Shown in pieces: positions 1 to 14,500 of a DNA stretch of 64,000 nucleotides. Made by a program: the position numbers and the translations under genes. The stretch lies in contig JAEVLN010000002.1 of assembly GCA_018350325.1 (NCBI GenBank), positions 3,870,295 through 3,934,294 on the forward strand. Reading direction: 5' to 3'. Every line of letters begins with the position of its first letter. Positions within the stretch are counted from its first letter, which is position 1. The stretch comes from Globodera rostochiensis. Taxonomy: Eukaryota > Nematoda > Chromadorea > Rhabditida > Heteroderidae. The notes beneath the pieces are model-generated. The model did not search any database and was not told the DNA's origin. It saw nothing but the letters and a program-made list of their open reading frames with translations.

Positions 1-3000
1 CCCCCAATTCTTAACAGACCAAACCCTCCCCGGGGGCCCCCCAACTTAACAGACCAAAACCCAACCCCCGGGGGCCCCCCAATTTAACAGACCAACCAAC
101 CCCGGCTTCCCCCAATTCTTAACAGACCAACCAACCCCGGCCCCAACTTAACAGACAAACCAACCCCGGGGGCCCCCCAATTCTTAACAGACCAACCAAC
201 CGGCTTCCCCCAATTCTTAACAGCAAACCAACCCCGGGGTTTCCCCCAATTCTTAACACCAACCAACCCCCGGGGCCCCCCAATTCAACAGACAAAACCC
301 AAACCCCGGGGGCCCCAAATTTTTAACAGACCAACCAACCCCGGCCCCCTCAACAAAAGACCAAAACCAACCCCCTTCCCCCAATTCTTTAAAAGACCAA
401 CCAACCCCGGCTTCCCCCAATTTTTAACAGACACCAACCCCGGCTTCCCCCAATTCTTAAAAGACCAACCAATCCCCGGCTTCCCCTCAATTTTAAAAGA
501 CCAACCAACCCCGGCCCCCCAATTTTTAACAGACCAACCAACCCCGGCCCCCCAACTTAACAGACCAACCAACCCCGGCCCCCTCAATTTTAACAGCCCC
601 AAACCACCCGGCCCCCTCAATTTTTAAAAGACAAAAAAATCCCCGGCCCCCCAATTTTAACAGAAACCAACCCCGGCTTCCCCCAATTTTTAACAGACCA
701 ACCAACCCCGGCCCCCCAACAAGACCCAAAACCAACCCCGGCCCCCTCAATTCTTAACAGACAACCAACCCCCCGGCTTCCCAATTCAAAAGACCAACCA
801 ACCCCGGCTTCCCCTCAATTCTTAACAGACCAACCAACCCCGGCCCCCCAACTTAAAAACCCAAAACCCAACCCCGGCCCCCCCAAAAAGACCAACACCC
901 CGGCTTCCCCTCAACTTAACAGACAAAACCCAACCCCGGCTTCCCCTCAACTTAAGACCAACCAACCCCGGCTTCCCCTCAAAACAGACCAACCAACCCC
1001 GGCTTCCCCCAAACAGACCAACCAACCCCGGGTTCCCCTCAACAACAGACCAACCCCAACCCCGGCTTCCAAAACAGACCAACCAATCCCCGGCTTCCCC
1101 CAATTCTTAACAGACAAACCCAACCCCGTTTCCCCCCAAAACAGACCAAAACCCAACCCCGGCTTCCCCCAACAACAGACCAACCACCCGGCCCCCCAAT
1201 TCAACAGACAAAACCCAAACCCCGGCCCCCCAACTTAACAGACACCAACCCCCGGGGGCCCCCCAACAACAGACCAACCAATCCCCGGGGGCCCCCCCCA
1301 ACAACAGACCAACCAACCCCGGCTTCCCCCAATTCAACAGACAAACCAACCCCGGCCCCCACAACAGACCAACCAACCCCCCCCCCCCCAAACTTAACAG
1401 ACCAACCAACCCCGGCCCCTCAATTCTTAACAGACCAACCAACCCCGGCCCCCCCAACAACAGACAAACCAACCCCGGTTTCCCCCAATTCTTAACAGAC
1501 CAACCAACCCCGGGGGCCCCCCCAACTTAACAACAAACCCAACCCCCGGGTTCCCCCCAAAACAGACCAACCAACCCCGGCTTCCCCTCAATATAACAGA
1601 CCAACCAATCCCCGTCTTCCCCTCAATTCTTAACAGACCAACCAATCCCCCTTCCCCTCAATTTCTTACCGGACAAACCAATCCCCGGCTTCCCCTCAAT
1701 TCTTAACAACACACCAATCCCCGGCTTCCCCTCAATTCTTAACAGACCAACCAATCCCGGCTCCCCAATTTTTAACAGACCAACCAATCCCCGGCTTCCC
1801 CTCAATTCTAACAGACCAACCAATCCGGCTTCCCCTCATTCTTAACAGACAAACCAATCCCGGCTTCCCCTCAATTTTTAACACCAACCAATCCCCGGCT
1901 TCCCCTCAATTCTTAACAGACCAACCAATCCCCGGCTTCCCTCAATTTTAACAGACCAACCAATCCCCGGCTTCCCTCAATTCTTAACAAGACCACACAT
2001 CCCCGGCTTCCCCTCAATTCTTAAACAGACCAACCAATCCCCGGCTTCCACTCAATTTAACAGACCAACCAATCACCGGCTTCCCTCAATTTTAACAGAC
2101 CAAAACCAAATCCCGCTTCCCCTCAATTCTTACAGACCAAACCAAATCCCAGGCCTTCCCCTCAATTCTTAAGACCAACCAATCCCCGGCTTCCCCTCAA
2201 TTTGAACAGACAACAAACCATCCCCGGCTTCCTCAATTTTTAACAGACCAACCATCCCCGGCTTACCACTCAATTTTTACAGACCAACATCCCCGGGCTT
2301 CCCCTCAATTTATTAACAGACCAACCAATCCCCCGGCTTCCACTCCTTTTAACCAGACCAACCAATCCCCGGCTCCCCTCAATTCTTAACAGACAAACCA
2401 ATTCCAGGCTTTCCCCTCAATTCTTAACAGACCAACCATCCCACGTCTTCCCTCACAATTCTACAGACCAACAATCCCCGGCTTCCCATCAATTCTTAAA
2501 CAGACAACAACCAATCCCCGTTCCCATCAATTCTTACAGACCAACCAATCCCCGTCTTCCCCCTCAATTCTTAACAGGCCACCATCCCCCGGCTTCCCAT
2601 CAAGTCTTAACAGACCAACCAATCCCCCGGGTTCCCCAATTCTTAACAGAACCAAAACCCAAACCCCGGCTTCCCCTCAATTCTTAACAGAACCAACCCA
2701 AACCCCGGGTTCCCCTCAATTCTTAACAGACAAACCCCAAACCCCGGCTTCCTCAATTCTTAACAGACCAACCAATCCCCGGTTCTCCTCAATTCTAACC
2801 GAACCAATCCGGCCTTCCACCTCAATTCTTAACAGACCAACCAATCCCCGGCTTCTCCTCAATTCTTAAGACCAACCAATCCCCGGCTTCCACTCAATTC
2901 TTTAACAGACCCAACAATCCCCGGCTCCCTCAATGTCCTTAACAGGACCAACCACTCCCCTGCTCCCCTCAATTCTTAACAGACACCAATCCCCGGCTTC

Positions 3001-6000
3001 CCCTCAATTCTTAACAGACCAACCAATCACCGGCTTCCCCTCTTCTTAACAGACAACCAATCCCCGGGCTTTCCCTCAATTTCTTAACAGGACAACACCA
3101 CCCCGGCTTCACCTCAATTTTTTAACAGACCAACCAATCCCCGGCTTCCCCTCAATTCAACAGAACCAAACCAATCCCCGGCTTCCCCTCAATTCTTAAC
3201 AGACCAAACCAATCCCGCTTCCCCTCAATTCTTAACAGACCAACCAATCCCCGTCTTCCCCTCAATTCTTAACACCAAACCAATCCCCGGCTTCCCCTCA
3301 ATTCTTTAACAGACCAACCAATCCCCGGCTTCCTCAATTCTTAACAGACCAAACCAATCCCCGGCTTCCCCTCAATTCTTAACAGACCAAAATCCCCGGC
3401 TTCCCCTCAATCTTAACAGACCAAACCAATCCCCGGCTCTCCACTCAACTTAAACAGACCAACCAATCCCCGGCTTCCCCTCAATTCTTAACAGACAACC
3501 AATCCCGCTTCCCCTCAATTCTTAACAGACCAACCAATCCCCGGCTTCCCTCAATTCTTTAACAACAAACCAATCCCCGGCTTCCCCTCAATTCTTAACA
3601 GACCAACCAATCCCCGGCTTCCTCAATTCTTAACAGACAAACCATCCCACGGCTTCCCCTCAATTCTTAACAGACCAAACTCCCCGGCTTCCCCTCAATT
3701 CCTTCACAGACCAAACCAATCCCCGGCTTCCCTCAACTTTCAACAGACACACCAATCCCCGGGCTTCCCCCTAAATTCTGAACAGACAAACCAATCCGGC
3801 TTCCCCTCAATTCTTAACAGACCAACCAATCCCCGGTCTTCCCCTCAATTCTTAAGACCAAACCAATCCCCGGCTTCCCCTCAATTCTTAACAGACCACA
3901 CCAATCCCCGGCTCCCTCAATTGTCCTTTAACAGACCAACCAATCCCCGGCTTCCACTCAATTCTTACCACCAACCAATCCCGGCCTTCCCCTCAATTCT
4001 TAACAGACCAACCAATCCCCGGCTTCCCCAATTTCTACCAGGACCAACCAATCCCCGGCTTCCCATCAATTCTTAACAGACCAACCTCCCCGGCTTACCC
4101 CCTCAATTCTTAACAGACCAAACCAATCCCCGGCTCCACTCAATTTAAAAGACCAACCAATCCCCGGCTGCCCCTCAAATTCTTCACAGGACCAACCAAC
4201 CCCTCCCCTCATTCTTAAACAGGACCAACCAATCCCCGGCTTACCCTCATTCTTACAGGAAACCAATCCACGGCTTCCCCTCAAATTCTTAAAAGACCAC
4301 CCAATCCCCGGTTAACCTATTCTTAACAGACCAACCAATCACCGGCCTTTCCCTCCAATTTTTACCAGACCAACCACCCCGGCTACCTCAATTATTAACA
4401 GACAAACCAATCCCGGCTTCCCCTCAATTCTTCAGCCCAACACTCCCGGCTTCCACTCATTTTTAACAGACCAAACCAATCCCCGGCTTCCCCAATTAGA
4501 ACAGACCAAACCAATCCCCGGCTTACCCTAAATTCTTAACAGGACAACCACCCCGGCTTCCCTCAATTCGTAAACAGGACAAACCAATTCCACGGCTTCA
4601 CCTCAATTTAAAAGGACCAACCAATCCCCGGCTTCCCCTCAATTCTTAACAGACCAACCAATCCCCCTTCCCCTCACTTTCTTAACAGACCAACCAATCC
4701 CCGGCTTCCCCTCAATTCTTAACACCAACCAATCCCCGGCCCTCCCTCAATTTCTTAACAGACAAACAATCCCCGGCTTCCCCAATTCTGTACAGACCAA
4801 CCAATCCCCAGGGTTCCCATCAATTCGTACAGACAAACCCTCCCGGCTTCCCCTCAATTCTCTTAACAGACCAACCAATCCCCGGCTTCCCCCTCAATTT
4901 TAACAGACCAACCAATCCCCCGGCTTCCCCCTCAATCTTCACAAGCCAACAATCCCTCTTCCCCTCAATTCTTAACAGACAAACAATCCCCAGGGCTTCC
5001 CCTCAATTCTTAACACCAACCAATCCCCGGCTTCCCCTCAATTCTTAACAGACCAAACAATCCCCCGGCTTCCCTCAATTCTCTACAGACAACCAATCCC
5101 CGGCTCCCCTCAATTCTTAACACGACCAAAAATCCCCCGGCTTCCCCTCAATTCTTAACAGACAAACCAATCCCACGGCTTCCCCTCATCTTAACAGACC
5201 AACCAAGCCCAGGCTTCCACTCAATTGTTACAGACAACCAATCCCCCTTCCCCTCAATGTCTTAACAGACCAACCATCTCTCCGGCTTCCACTCAATTTT
5301 TAAAGACCAACCAATCCCGGCTCCCCTCAATTCTTAACGACAAACCAATCCCCGGCTTCCCCAAATCTTAAACAGGAACAAACCAATCCTCCGGCTTCCC
5401 CCCTCAATTCTTAACAGACCCCAATCCCCGGCTTCCACTCAATTCTTAACAGACCAACAATCCCCGGCTTCCCCTCAACTTAACAGACCAAACCAATCCC
5501 CGGCTTCCCCTCAATTTTAACAGACCAACCAATCCCGCTTCCACTCAATTCTTAACAGACCAACCAATCCCCGGCTTCCCCTCAATTCTTAACACCAACC
5601 AATCCCCGGCTTCCCCTCAATTCTTAACAGACCAACCAATCCCCGGCTTCCCCAATTTTAACAGACCACCAATCCCCGGCTTCCCCTCAATTTTAACAGA
5701 CCAACCAATCCGGCTTCCCCTCAATTTTAACAGACCAACCAATCCCCGGCTTCCCCTCAATTCTTAACACAAACCAATCCCCGGCTTCCCCTCAATTCTT
5801 AACAGACCAACCAATCCCCGGCTTCCTCAATTCTTAACAGACCAAACCAATCCCCGGCTTCCCCTCAATTCTTAACAGAACCAAAATCCCCGGCTTCCCC
5901 TCAATTCTTAACAGACCAACCAATCCCCGGCTTCCCCTCAATTTAACAGACCAACCAATCCCCGGCTTCCCCCTCAATTAACAGACAAACCAATCCTCGG

Positions 6001-7871
6001 CTTCCCCTCAATTCTTAACAGACCAACCAATCCCCGGCTTCCCCTCAATTTTTAACAGACCAACCAATCCCCGGCTTCCACTCAATTTTTAACAGACCAA
6101 CCAATCCCCGGCTTCTTCCCCAATTCTTAACAGACAACAATCCCCGGCTTCCCCTCAATTCTTAACAGACAACCAATCCGGCTTCACCCTCAATTCTTAA
6201 CAGACCAACCAATCCCCGGCTTCCCCTCAATTCTTAAGACCAACCCAACTCCCGGCTTCCCCTCAATTCTTAACAGACAACCAATCCCCGGCTTCTCAAT
6301 TCTTAACAGACCAACCAATCCCGGCTTCCCTCAAATTCTTAACAGACCAACCTCCCCGGCTTCCCCTCAATTCTTAACAGGACCAACCAATCCCCGGCTC
6401 CCCTCAATTTTAACAGACCAACCAATCCCCGGCTTCCCCTCAATTTCTAACAGACCAACCAATCCCCGTTCCCCTCAATTCTTAACAGACAACCAATTCC
6501 CGGCTTCCCCTCAATTCTTAACAGACACCAATCCCGGCTTCCCTCAATTCTTAACAGACAAACCAATCCCCGGCTTCCCCTCAACTTAACAGACCAACCA
6601 ATCCCCGGCTTCCCCTCAATTTTAACAGACAAACCAATCCCCCTTCCCCTCAATTCTTAACAGACCAACCAATCCCCGGCTTCCCTCAATTCTTAACAGA
6701 AACCAATCCCCGGCTTCCACTCAATTTTCTAACAGGCCAACCAATCCCCGGCCCCTCAATTCTTAACAGACCAACCAATCCCCGTCTTCCCCTCAATTCT
6801 TAACAGACCAACCAATCCCCGGCTTCCCCCCCTCAATTCTTAACAGACAACCAATCCCCGGCTTCCCCTCAATTCTTAAGACCAACCAATCCCCGGCTTC
6901 CCCTCAATTCTTAACAGAACAAACCAATCCCCGGCTCCCTCAATTCTTAACAGGACCAAACCAATCCCCGGCTTCCCCTCAATTCTTAACAGACCCAATC
7001 CCCGGCTTCCACTCAATTTTTAACAGACAAACCAATCCCCGGCTTCCCCTCATCTTTAACAGACCAACCAATCCCCCGGCTTCCCCCTCAATTCTTAACA
7101 GACCAACCAACCCGGCTTCCACTCAATTTCTTAACAGACCAACCAATCCCCGGCTTCCACTCAATTTTCAGACCAACCAATCCCCGGCTTCCCCTCATTC
7201 TTAACAGACCAACCAATCCCCGGCTTCCTCAATTCTTAACAGACCAACCAATCCCGGCTTCCCCTCAATTCTTAACAGACCAACATCCCCGGTCTCCCAC
7301 TCAATCTTAACAGTAGCCAAACCATCCCCGTCTTCCACTCAATCTTAAACAGACAACCAATCCCCGGCTTCCCCTCAATTCTAATCAGACCACCAATCCC
7401 TCTTGCCCCTCAATTCTTACAGACCACCAATCCCCGGCTATCCCACTCAATTATTTAAGGACCAACCAATCCCCGGGCTTCCCCTCAATTCTTAAACAGA
7501 CCAACCAATCCCCCCGTTCCCCTCAACATTCTTAAACAGACCAACCAATCCCCGGCTTCCCCTCAATTCTTAACACCAACCAATCCCCGGCTTCCCCTCA
7601 TTCTTAACAGACCAAACCATCCCCGGCTTCAACTTAACAGACCAACCAATCCCCGGCTTCCCCTCAATTCTTAACAGACCAACCAATCCCGGCTTCCCCC
7701 CTCAATTCTTAACAGACAAACCAATCCCCGGCTTTCCCTCAATTCTTAACAGACAAACCAATCCCCGGCTTCCCCTCAATTCTTAACAGACCAACCAATC
7801 CCCGTCTTCCCCTCAATTCTTAACAGACAAACCAATCCCCGGCTTCCACTCAATTTTTAACAGACCAACCA
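1..7871. repeat. 37-bp satellite array, about 210 copies
   Basis: Head-to-tail copies of a C-rich unit of about 37 bp fill the interval; each carries a TTAACAGACC block, a CAATCCCCGGC block and a CCCCTCAA block. Two subfamilies are visible. From 1 to about 1570 the unit usually reads CAACCCCGG, with GC-rich variants and shorter spacing. From about 1570 on it reads CAATCCCCGG and is more uniform. Single-base indels are very frequent, so unit length wanders between about 30 and 40 bp. Minus-strand open frames of 60-120 codons inside it only reflect the lack of stop codons in the unit; they are not genes. The array runs off the left edge. Confidence 0.97.
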
Positions 7872-10548
7872 TTATTTTATAAGTTTTCTGGAAATTCTGA
7901 GAAATAAAATGTTTTTGAATGTTAGCTGTAATTTCTAAGAATTATTTTATAAGTGAAACAATAAAATAAGTTCATTAAAACAAGCTAATTCCCCCATATT
8001 AATTCTTAATTTTCTGGAAATTCCTAGAATTAAAATGTTTTTATGAATGTTAGCAGTAATTTCTAAGAATTATTTTATAAGTGAAACAATAAAATAAGTT
8101 CAACAAAACAAGCTAATTCCCCCATATTAATTCTTAGTTTTCTGGAAATTCCTAGAATTAAAATGTTTTTATATTCCCCCATATTAATTCTTAGTTTTCT
8201 GGAAATTCCTAGAATTAAAATGTTTTTATGAATGTTAGCGGTAATTTCTAAATAAGTGAAACAATAAATTAAATTCATTAAAACAAGCTAATTCCCCCAT
8301 ATTAATTCTTAGTTTTCTGGAAATTCTGAGAATTAAAATGTTTTATGAATGTTAGCAGTAATTTCTAAGAATTATTTTATAAGTGAAACAATAAAATAAG
8401 TTCATTAAAACAAGCTAATTCCCCAATATTAATTCTCTTAGTTTTCTGGAAATTCTGAGAATTAAAATGTTTTTATGAATTTTAGCTGTAATTTCTAAGA
8501 ATTATTTTATAAGTTTTCTGGAAATTCTGAAAAATAAAATGTTTTTGAATGTTAGCTGTAATTTCTAAGAATTATTTTATAAGTGAAACAATAATATAAG
8601 GTCATTAAAACAAGCTAATTCCCCCATATTAATTCTTAGTTTTCTGGAAATTCCTAGAATTAAAATGTTTTTATGAATGTTAGCAGTAATTTCTAAGAAT
8701 TATTTTATAAGTGAAACAATATAATAAGTTCAACAAAACAAGCTAATTCCCCCATATTAATTCTTAGTTTTCTGGAAATTCCGAAAATTCAAATGTTTTT
8801 ATGAATGTTAGCTGTAATTTCTAAGAATTATTTTATAAGTGAAACAATAAAATAAGTTCAACAAAACAAGCTAATTCCCCCATATTAATTCTTAGTTTTC
8901 TGGAAATTCTGAGAATTAAAATGTTTTTATGAATGTTAGACGTAATTTCTAAGAATTATTTTATAAGTGAAACAATAATATAAGGTCATTAAAACAAGCT
9001 AATTCCCCCATATTAATTATTAGTTTTCTGGAAATTCTGAGAATTAAAATGTTTTTATGAATGTTAGCTGTAATTTCTAAGAATTATTTTATAAGTGAAA
9101 CAATAATATAAGGTCATTAAAACAAGCTAATTCCCCCATATTAATTCATTAGTTTTCTGGAAATTCTTAGAATTAAAATGTTTTTATGAATGTTAGCAGT
9201 AATTTCTAAGAATTATTTTATAAGTGAAACAATAAATAAGGTCATTAAAACAAGCTAATTCCCCCATATTAATTCTTAGTTTTCTGGAAATTCCTAGAAT
9301 TAAAATGTTTTTATGAATGTTAGTTGTAATTTCTAAGAATTATTTTATAAGTGAAACAATAATATAAGGTCATTAAAACAAGCTAATTCCCCCATATTAA
9401 TTCTTAGTTTTCTGGAAATTCTGAGAATTAAAAAGTTTTTATGAATGTTAGCGGTAATTTCTAAGAATTATTTTATAAGTGAAACAATAAATTAAGTTCA
9501 TTAAAACAAGCTAATTCCCCCATATTAATTCTTAGTTTTCTGGAAATTCTGAGAATTAAAATGTTTTTGGAATGTTAGCAGTAATTTCTAAGAATTATTT
9601 TATAAGTGAAACAAGAAAATAAGTTCATTAAAACAAGCTAATTCCCCAATATTAATTCTTAGTTTTCTGGAAATTCCGAGAATTAAAAAGTTTTTATGAA
9701 TGTTAGCTGTAATTTCTAAGAATTATTTTATAAGTGAAACAATAAAATAAGTTCAACAAAACAAGCTAATTCCCCCATATTAATTCTTAGTTTTCTGGAA
9801 ATTCCGAGAATTAAAAAGTTTTTATGAATGTTAGCGGTAATTTCTAAGAATTATTTTATAAGTGAAACAATAAAATAGTTCAACAAAACAAGCTAATTCC
9901 CCCATATTAATTCTTAGTTTTCTGGAAATTCTGAGAATTAAAACGTTTTTGGAATGTTAGCAGTAATTTCTAAGAATTATTTTATAAGTGAAACAATAAT
10001 ATAAGGTCATTAAAACAAGCTAATTCCCCAATATTAATTCTTAGTTTTCTGGAAATTCCGAAAATTCAAATGTTTTTATGAATGTTAGCTGTAATTTCTA
10101 AGAATTATTTTATAAGTGAAACAATAAAATAAGTTCAACAAAACAAGCTAATTCCCCCATATTAATTCTTAGTTTTCTGGAATTCTGAGAATTAAAATGT
10201 TTTTATGAATGTTAGACGTAATTTCTAAGAATTATTTTATAAGTGAAACAATAATATAAGGTCATTAAAACAAGCTAATTCCCCCATATTAATTTTTAGT
10301 TTTCTGGAAATTCTGAGAATTAAAATGTTTTTATGAATGTTAGCTGTAATTTCTAAGAATTATTTTATAAGTGAAACAATAAATTAAGTTCATTAAAACA
10401 AGCTAATTCCACCATATTAATTCTTAGTTTTCTGGAAATTCTGAGAATTAAAATGTTTTTGGAATGTTAGCAGTAATTTCTAAGAATTATTTTATAAGTG
10501 AAACAATAAAATAAGTTCATTAAAACAAGCTAATTCCCCCATATTAAT
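7872..10548. repeat. 127-bp AT-rich satellite array, about 21 copies
   Basis: Tandem units of about 127 bp, marked by AAGCTAATTCCCCCATATT and TTTTCTGGAAATTC blocks; successive AGCTAATT blocks near 7983, 8111, 8286 and 8413 give the period. The first unit starts inside the last 37-bp unit, so the two satellites touch with no unique spacer. A shortened unit that joins TTATAAG directly to TTTTCTGG occurs twice (about 7880 and 8510), which suggests a larger copied block. A partial internal duplication lies at about 8171-8220. Substitutions are few and mostly at fixed positions. No coding potential. Confidence 0.97.
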
Positions 10549-11580
10549 TTTGATTGAAAGATTGTGGCCGGCTTGCCTTTGCCACCCCCCGACAGACTCA
10601 TGGCGCGCAGAAAAGAATGACTGATCAACTAAACTGTCCATGCCAAAAGGACAAGCCGATAAATCAATGCCAAACTCAGAAATAGTCGGGAAATTTTAAG
10701 CTTTATTGAACGATGGCCTAAACGACTCAAATAGGAAAAGTCGAACGATTTGAACAAAAGTGAATGTCAGAAGTGAGCGATCGCAAAAATAAGTGCAACA
10801 GAAAATTGTTTTTTTACCAAAATTTTAATCGCCGGATTCTGAAAAGCCGTCGGTTCCACTCGGATTCCGCCGGCCGCAGTCGGGTCCGGTTCGCGTACTG
10901 TAATTCTTACGATAGATCACAAAATTACCCGCCGGTCGACAAACAAAGACTAAACAACGTTTGTATTTGTAATCAGAAGAATGCTTCGGCAACATTTAAT
11001 TGTTAATCAACTGTTGGGTAAACGACAGGTGGCAGCTGTTCTTTTTAAAAGTCAGATTCCATCAGCGGTACTGTACTGCTTGGAGTTGCTGGTCATTGTC
11101 GCCAATTTTCCTCATTTTAACTCCGCCTCCTGTCAGTTACATTTTTTCATATTTTGCTTATCGTTTTGAAAAAATTGGCCTATTTCTTCTGTCAGTTTAT
11201 CTCAACGGATTGGGGCCAATCCGAATATTTAATTTGTAAGGGGAATGTTGCAAGTCATGGCGTAGGGACCGAACGCTATTACTGACCTAAGCTTTATTTC
11301 ATTCATAAATAAATATTCGACCTACTGTATTTTATTGTTAGATGACAAACTCGACCATTAATTAATTGAGTGAATGCAATGCTAACAATCATTTATTCCG
11401 TTTTTTGTATGTCTGTCTGTACAATCGATTTTAAAAGTAAATTTATAAGGCATTCTTTGGAATCGGCGACAACATCTTCAAATGAGCAAGGAGATCAAAA
11501 GCAAACTTATCACAACAACGGAAAAGAAAGTGTCTAAAAAATCGAAAATAAATGACAATCCGAGAAAATAATCTTTCCAC
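10549..11580. other. Unique sequence without a recognised gene
   Basis: Non-repetitive sequence between the satellites and the 3' end of the exonuclease gene. Short plus-strand open frames (10764-11239) overlap in two frames, match no family I know and lack convincing splice context. It may hold the 3' UTR and flank of the exonuclease gene. Confidence 0.5.
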
Positions 11581-14500
11581 TTAATTGCCGGCCCATCCGT
11601 TGGGGTCGTCCAATTCATTTCCCCAAACTTTCCCGTCTGTTGCATTCGTAGTTGTCAGCAACAATTCCTTCGGCATAGAAAAGGCACTGAAAAATAACAA
11701 TGCTTCATCAGCTGATCTCCAGAATCCAAAAGTGATAGGTATGCAATTTGACCGCTGATTAGATAAGATCAAATCAATCACATATCACGAATGGAATGAA
11801 ATTGAAACATTATAGACCAAAACAGAGGCAGCGGGGCGTAAAATCTTTGCGCGGTGGACATCAGCGCAATTGGGTCCCCATCGAGTCCGAGCTGTTCACT
11901 CCACTCGGCACAACGGTGGAGAATCTGCATCAAACAGTGCGCGTCGAGAGCAGCGTAACGAATCTGAACTTTCTGAACTCTTAAAAATTCCTTTTAAATA
12001 ATATAACAATTGGTTAGGATCCATTTGAATCGGGCATTAAACGATTTGAAGATGACGCAACGGGACCCGATCAGACAAATGCCTACCCACCGAGTCTAGG
12101 ATGACACCAAAAATTGGGCGCCACGGGGAAGGGGAGAGAAATTTTGAACTTATAGTTCAAATATTACTTTTTTATTTCACTTTGTTTGGCTTCCAAAATG
12201 TAATTTAATGAATTAATTGATTCCTTAACCCTCTCCTCGTTCATCGTCGTATGAGTGGGAGGAGGAGGGGGGGGGGGGGCTCTGATCTGACCACTCATTG
12301 TACAAGTATGTCATGAATCAAATGCCACTCAGAACACCTGTCTGCGCCGTAACGGTCGCCGGTCCCACACCGAGCACTGCTCCTGCTTGTCCAACGGTTT
12401 GCCCAACACGCGACGGCACAGATAAGCAAGTCCCTGTTCGGCCAGCGATTTGCCATCGTTGCCGGAGGCAACAGTCACAGGAAAGCGACACTTCTTCAAC
12501 GAACGACGGAGTCTGCCCTGGGCATCATGGCCAGCATACAATGCCACTTCAAAATTGAAGGGGTTTGTGCTGGGATGGAATATGGCAAACATGGAAAACT
12601 CGAGTAAAAGGAAAAAACCCGTGGACTTTCCTCCTCTCAAAGTGTTCACAATGCGATACTCTCAAAACATCATCTGCCCGACCCAAAGGGAGAGTTGTCT
12701 TTGCCCACCTTCAGCTTCGTATGGATTAGTGTTGCTACTGCACGGTTGTTTCTGGAGCCGCTCTTCAGTTGGGTTCATCTCCAATTTTGTTGCTGCTGCC
12801 CTTTTGTCGTTCTCCAACTGCGGCGGTGCATCGTAACGCTGGGGTTTGATCTGGCGCGTGTGATCTTTGAGTTCCTCTTCCTGCTCATCCGTGATGGGCA
12901 ACAGGAATTTGTCAAGTGGAAAGTTGGGCAGCAGTCTGGAACGACGGTTGAGCTGAAAAGTAGGGTTGTTTGTTCAAATACTGGAAATCGAGAAACGTTG
13001 TTCGGAACTGACAAAAACCGAAATTTAAATAAAGGATTGCCCGGGTAAGCCGGCCGGATACCATAAACGGCAAAAATCATGATCGTTGGATCATGCCATT
13101 GCTGAATCCGCAATTCTGCATAATGCCACATTGTAAATTGTCCCATATTATTCCCTTTGATTCAAAACCATCCCTCATAAACATGTCTGTTCAATGCCAA
13201 GCCATCCTTTTAATCCTATCCTATGTTACATATTCTCCTTCCCCATTCAAATCTGTTCATCGCCCCAATCCCTTCTGCTCTGAGCCTTATCCCCCGCCCA
13301 TCTCATGTCACTATTTAAGTTCACCCCAAACTCCCATTCTTGGTCATTACCTATCTCCATTCGTGTGTCTGTCGGACTGTCTGCTTAGCCTATTATTTGT
13401 GGACTGCTCTGAGACTGCTTTTCTGAGGTCGTTCGAGACCACAGACCAAATCCCGGTTCTCCCGATCACCATTTTTATATTAAATGCTTTTCTTTCCCAA
13501 TAAATTATCCTCTCCTCTTTGGAGTTTAAAAGGGTCTTATAACCTAAACCGCAGACTTCCGCATCATTCTCGTCCCTCACCTCCTCAACCAATTGGCCAA
13601 CGCACACAATGCTCTGCGGTCGGTAGAGGCCAATGCAGTCGGGCAAACGAATTCGCAGGTGCACAAGGTCGTCGCCGAATTGGTAGCCTAGCTTGGTGAT
13701 TGTCTTGCTGAGGAACAGCCGGTCGATGAACTGCTGGAAGCTCTTATCCGTATGCAGCGCGTCCAGATCCAGCAAGTACACGGAGTGGATTAGTGCCAGC
13801 TGGAGCAGGCTGGCCCTGTACAGAAGAAGCTTCTTCAATTACTATAACATAAATTGCCTCCCGCCACCGACCAACCTGCTTCTGGCCACGTACGGGTTCC
13901 ACTCGGCATCGACGCCGATCACAACGCGCTTCGTCTTTTTGAGGACGTACTCGTCGAATTGGCGTTCAAAAACGTGAAATTGGTTCACATTTCTTATCTC
14001 GTACACTTCGCAGCGACGCGGCAACGACAGAAACTGAGGCTGTTCATCTTTTGAGCACAGACTGACCATGTCAAATGTACTAAAAATTGGAGGGAACTGT
14101 TCATTATTTACTCAATTAATTAACCCGGAAAGGGCAAACTTGTTCTCTTAAGAAAAAATGAAAAGGTATTCGTTTTGGTAATGTCTAAAATACTTTCTAT
14201 GGATAAATATTTGGACCAATATTTGTTTGTGTATGGAAGCCCAACGATACTCCAAATACGCCTTGTCATGTCAATCCAATTTCTCCATTTTCCACCACCA
14301 ACTTCGACATCCGATAGCGTTCGGATGACACAAAATTTCGCCATTTCTCATGCGCCCGTTTGTCGTTGTGGTCTTTGAGCAGAACGTTCAACAAGAAAGA
14401 CTTCATCGTGGGCCGTTGGACGAGCAATGTGTGGATCAGGTCGTTGAAGTGCTCCTCCTTCCACGTCTTCTCCGTGTACAGCTTGCGAGCCGCAGTCTTG

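Noticed and set aside
84..1823. Series of overlapping minus-strand open frames rich in Gly, Trp, Leu and Lys
   Set aside because: They are translations of the stop-poor 37-bp satellite in shifting frames, with no start context, splice sites or conserved protein pattern.
1..10548. CRISPR array
   Set aside because: Repeats are contiguous without unique spacers and the genome is clearly eukaryotic.
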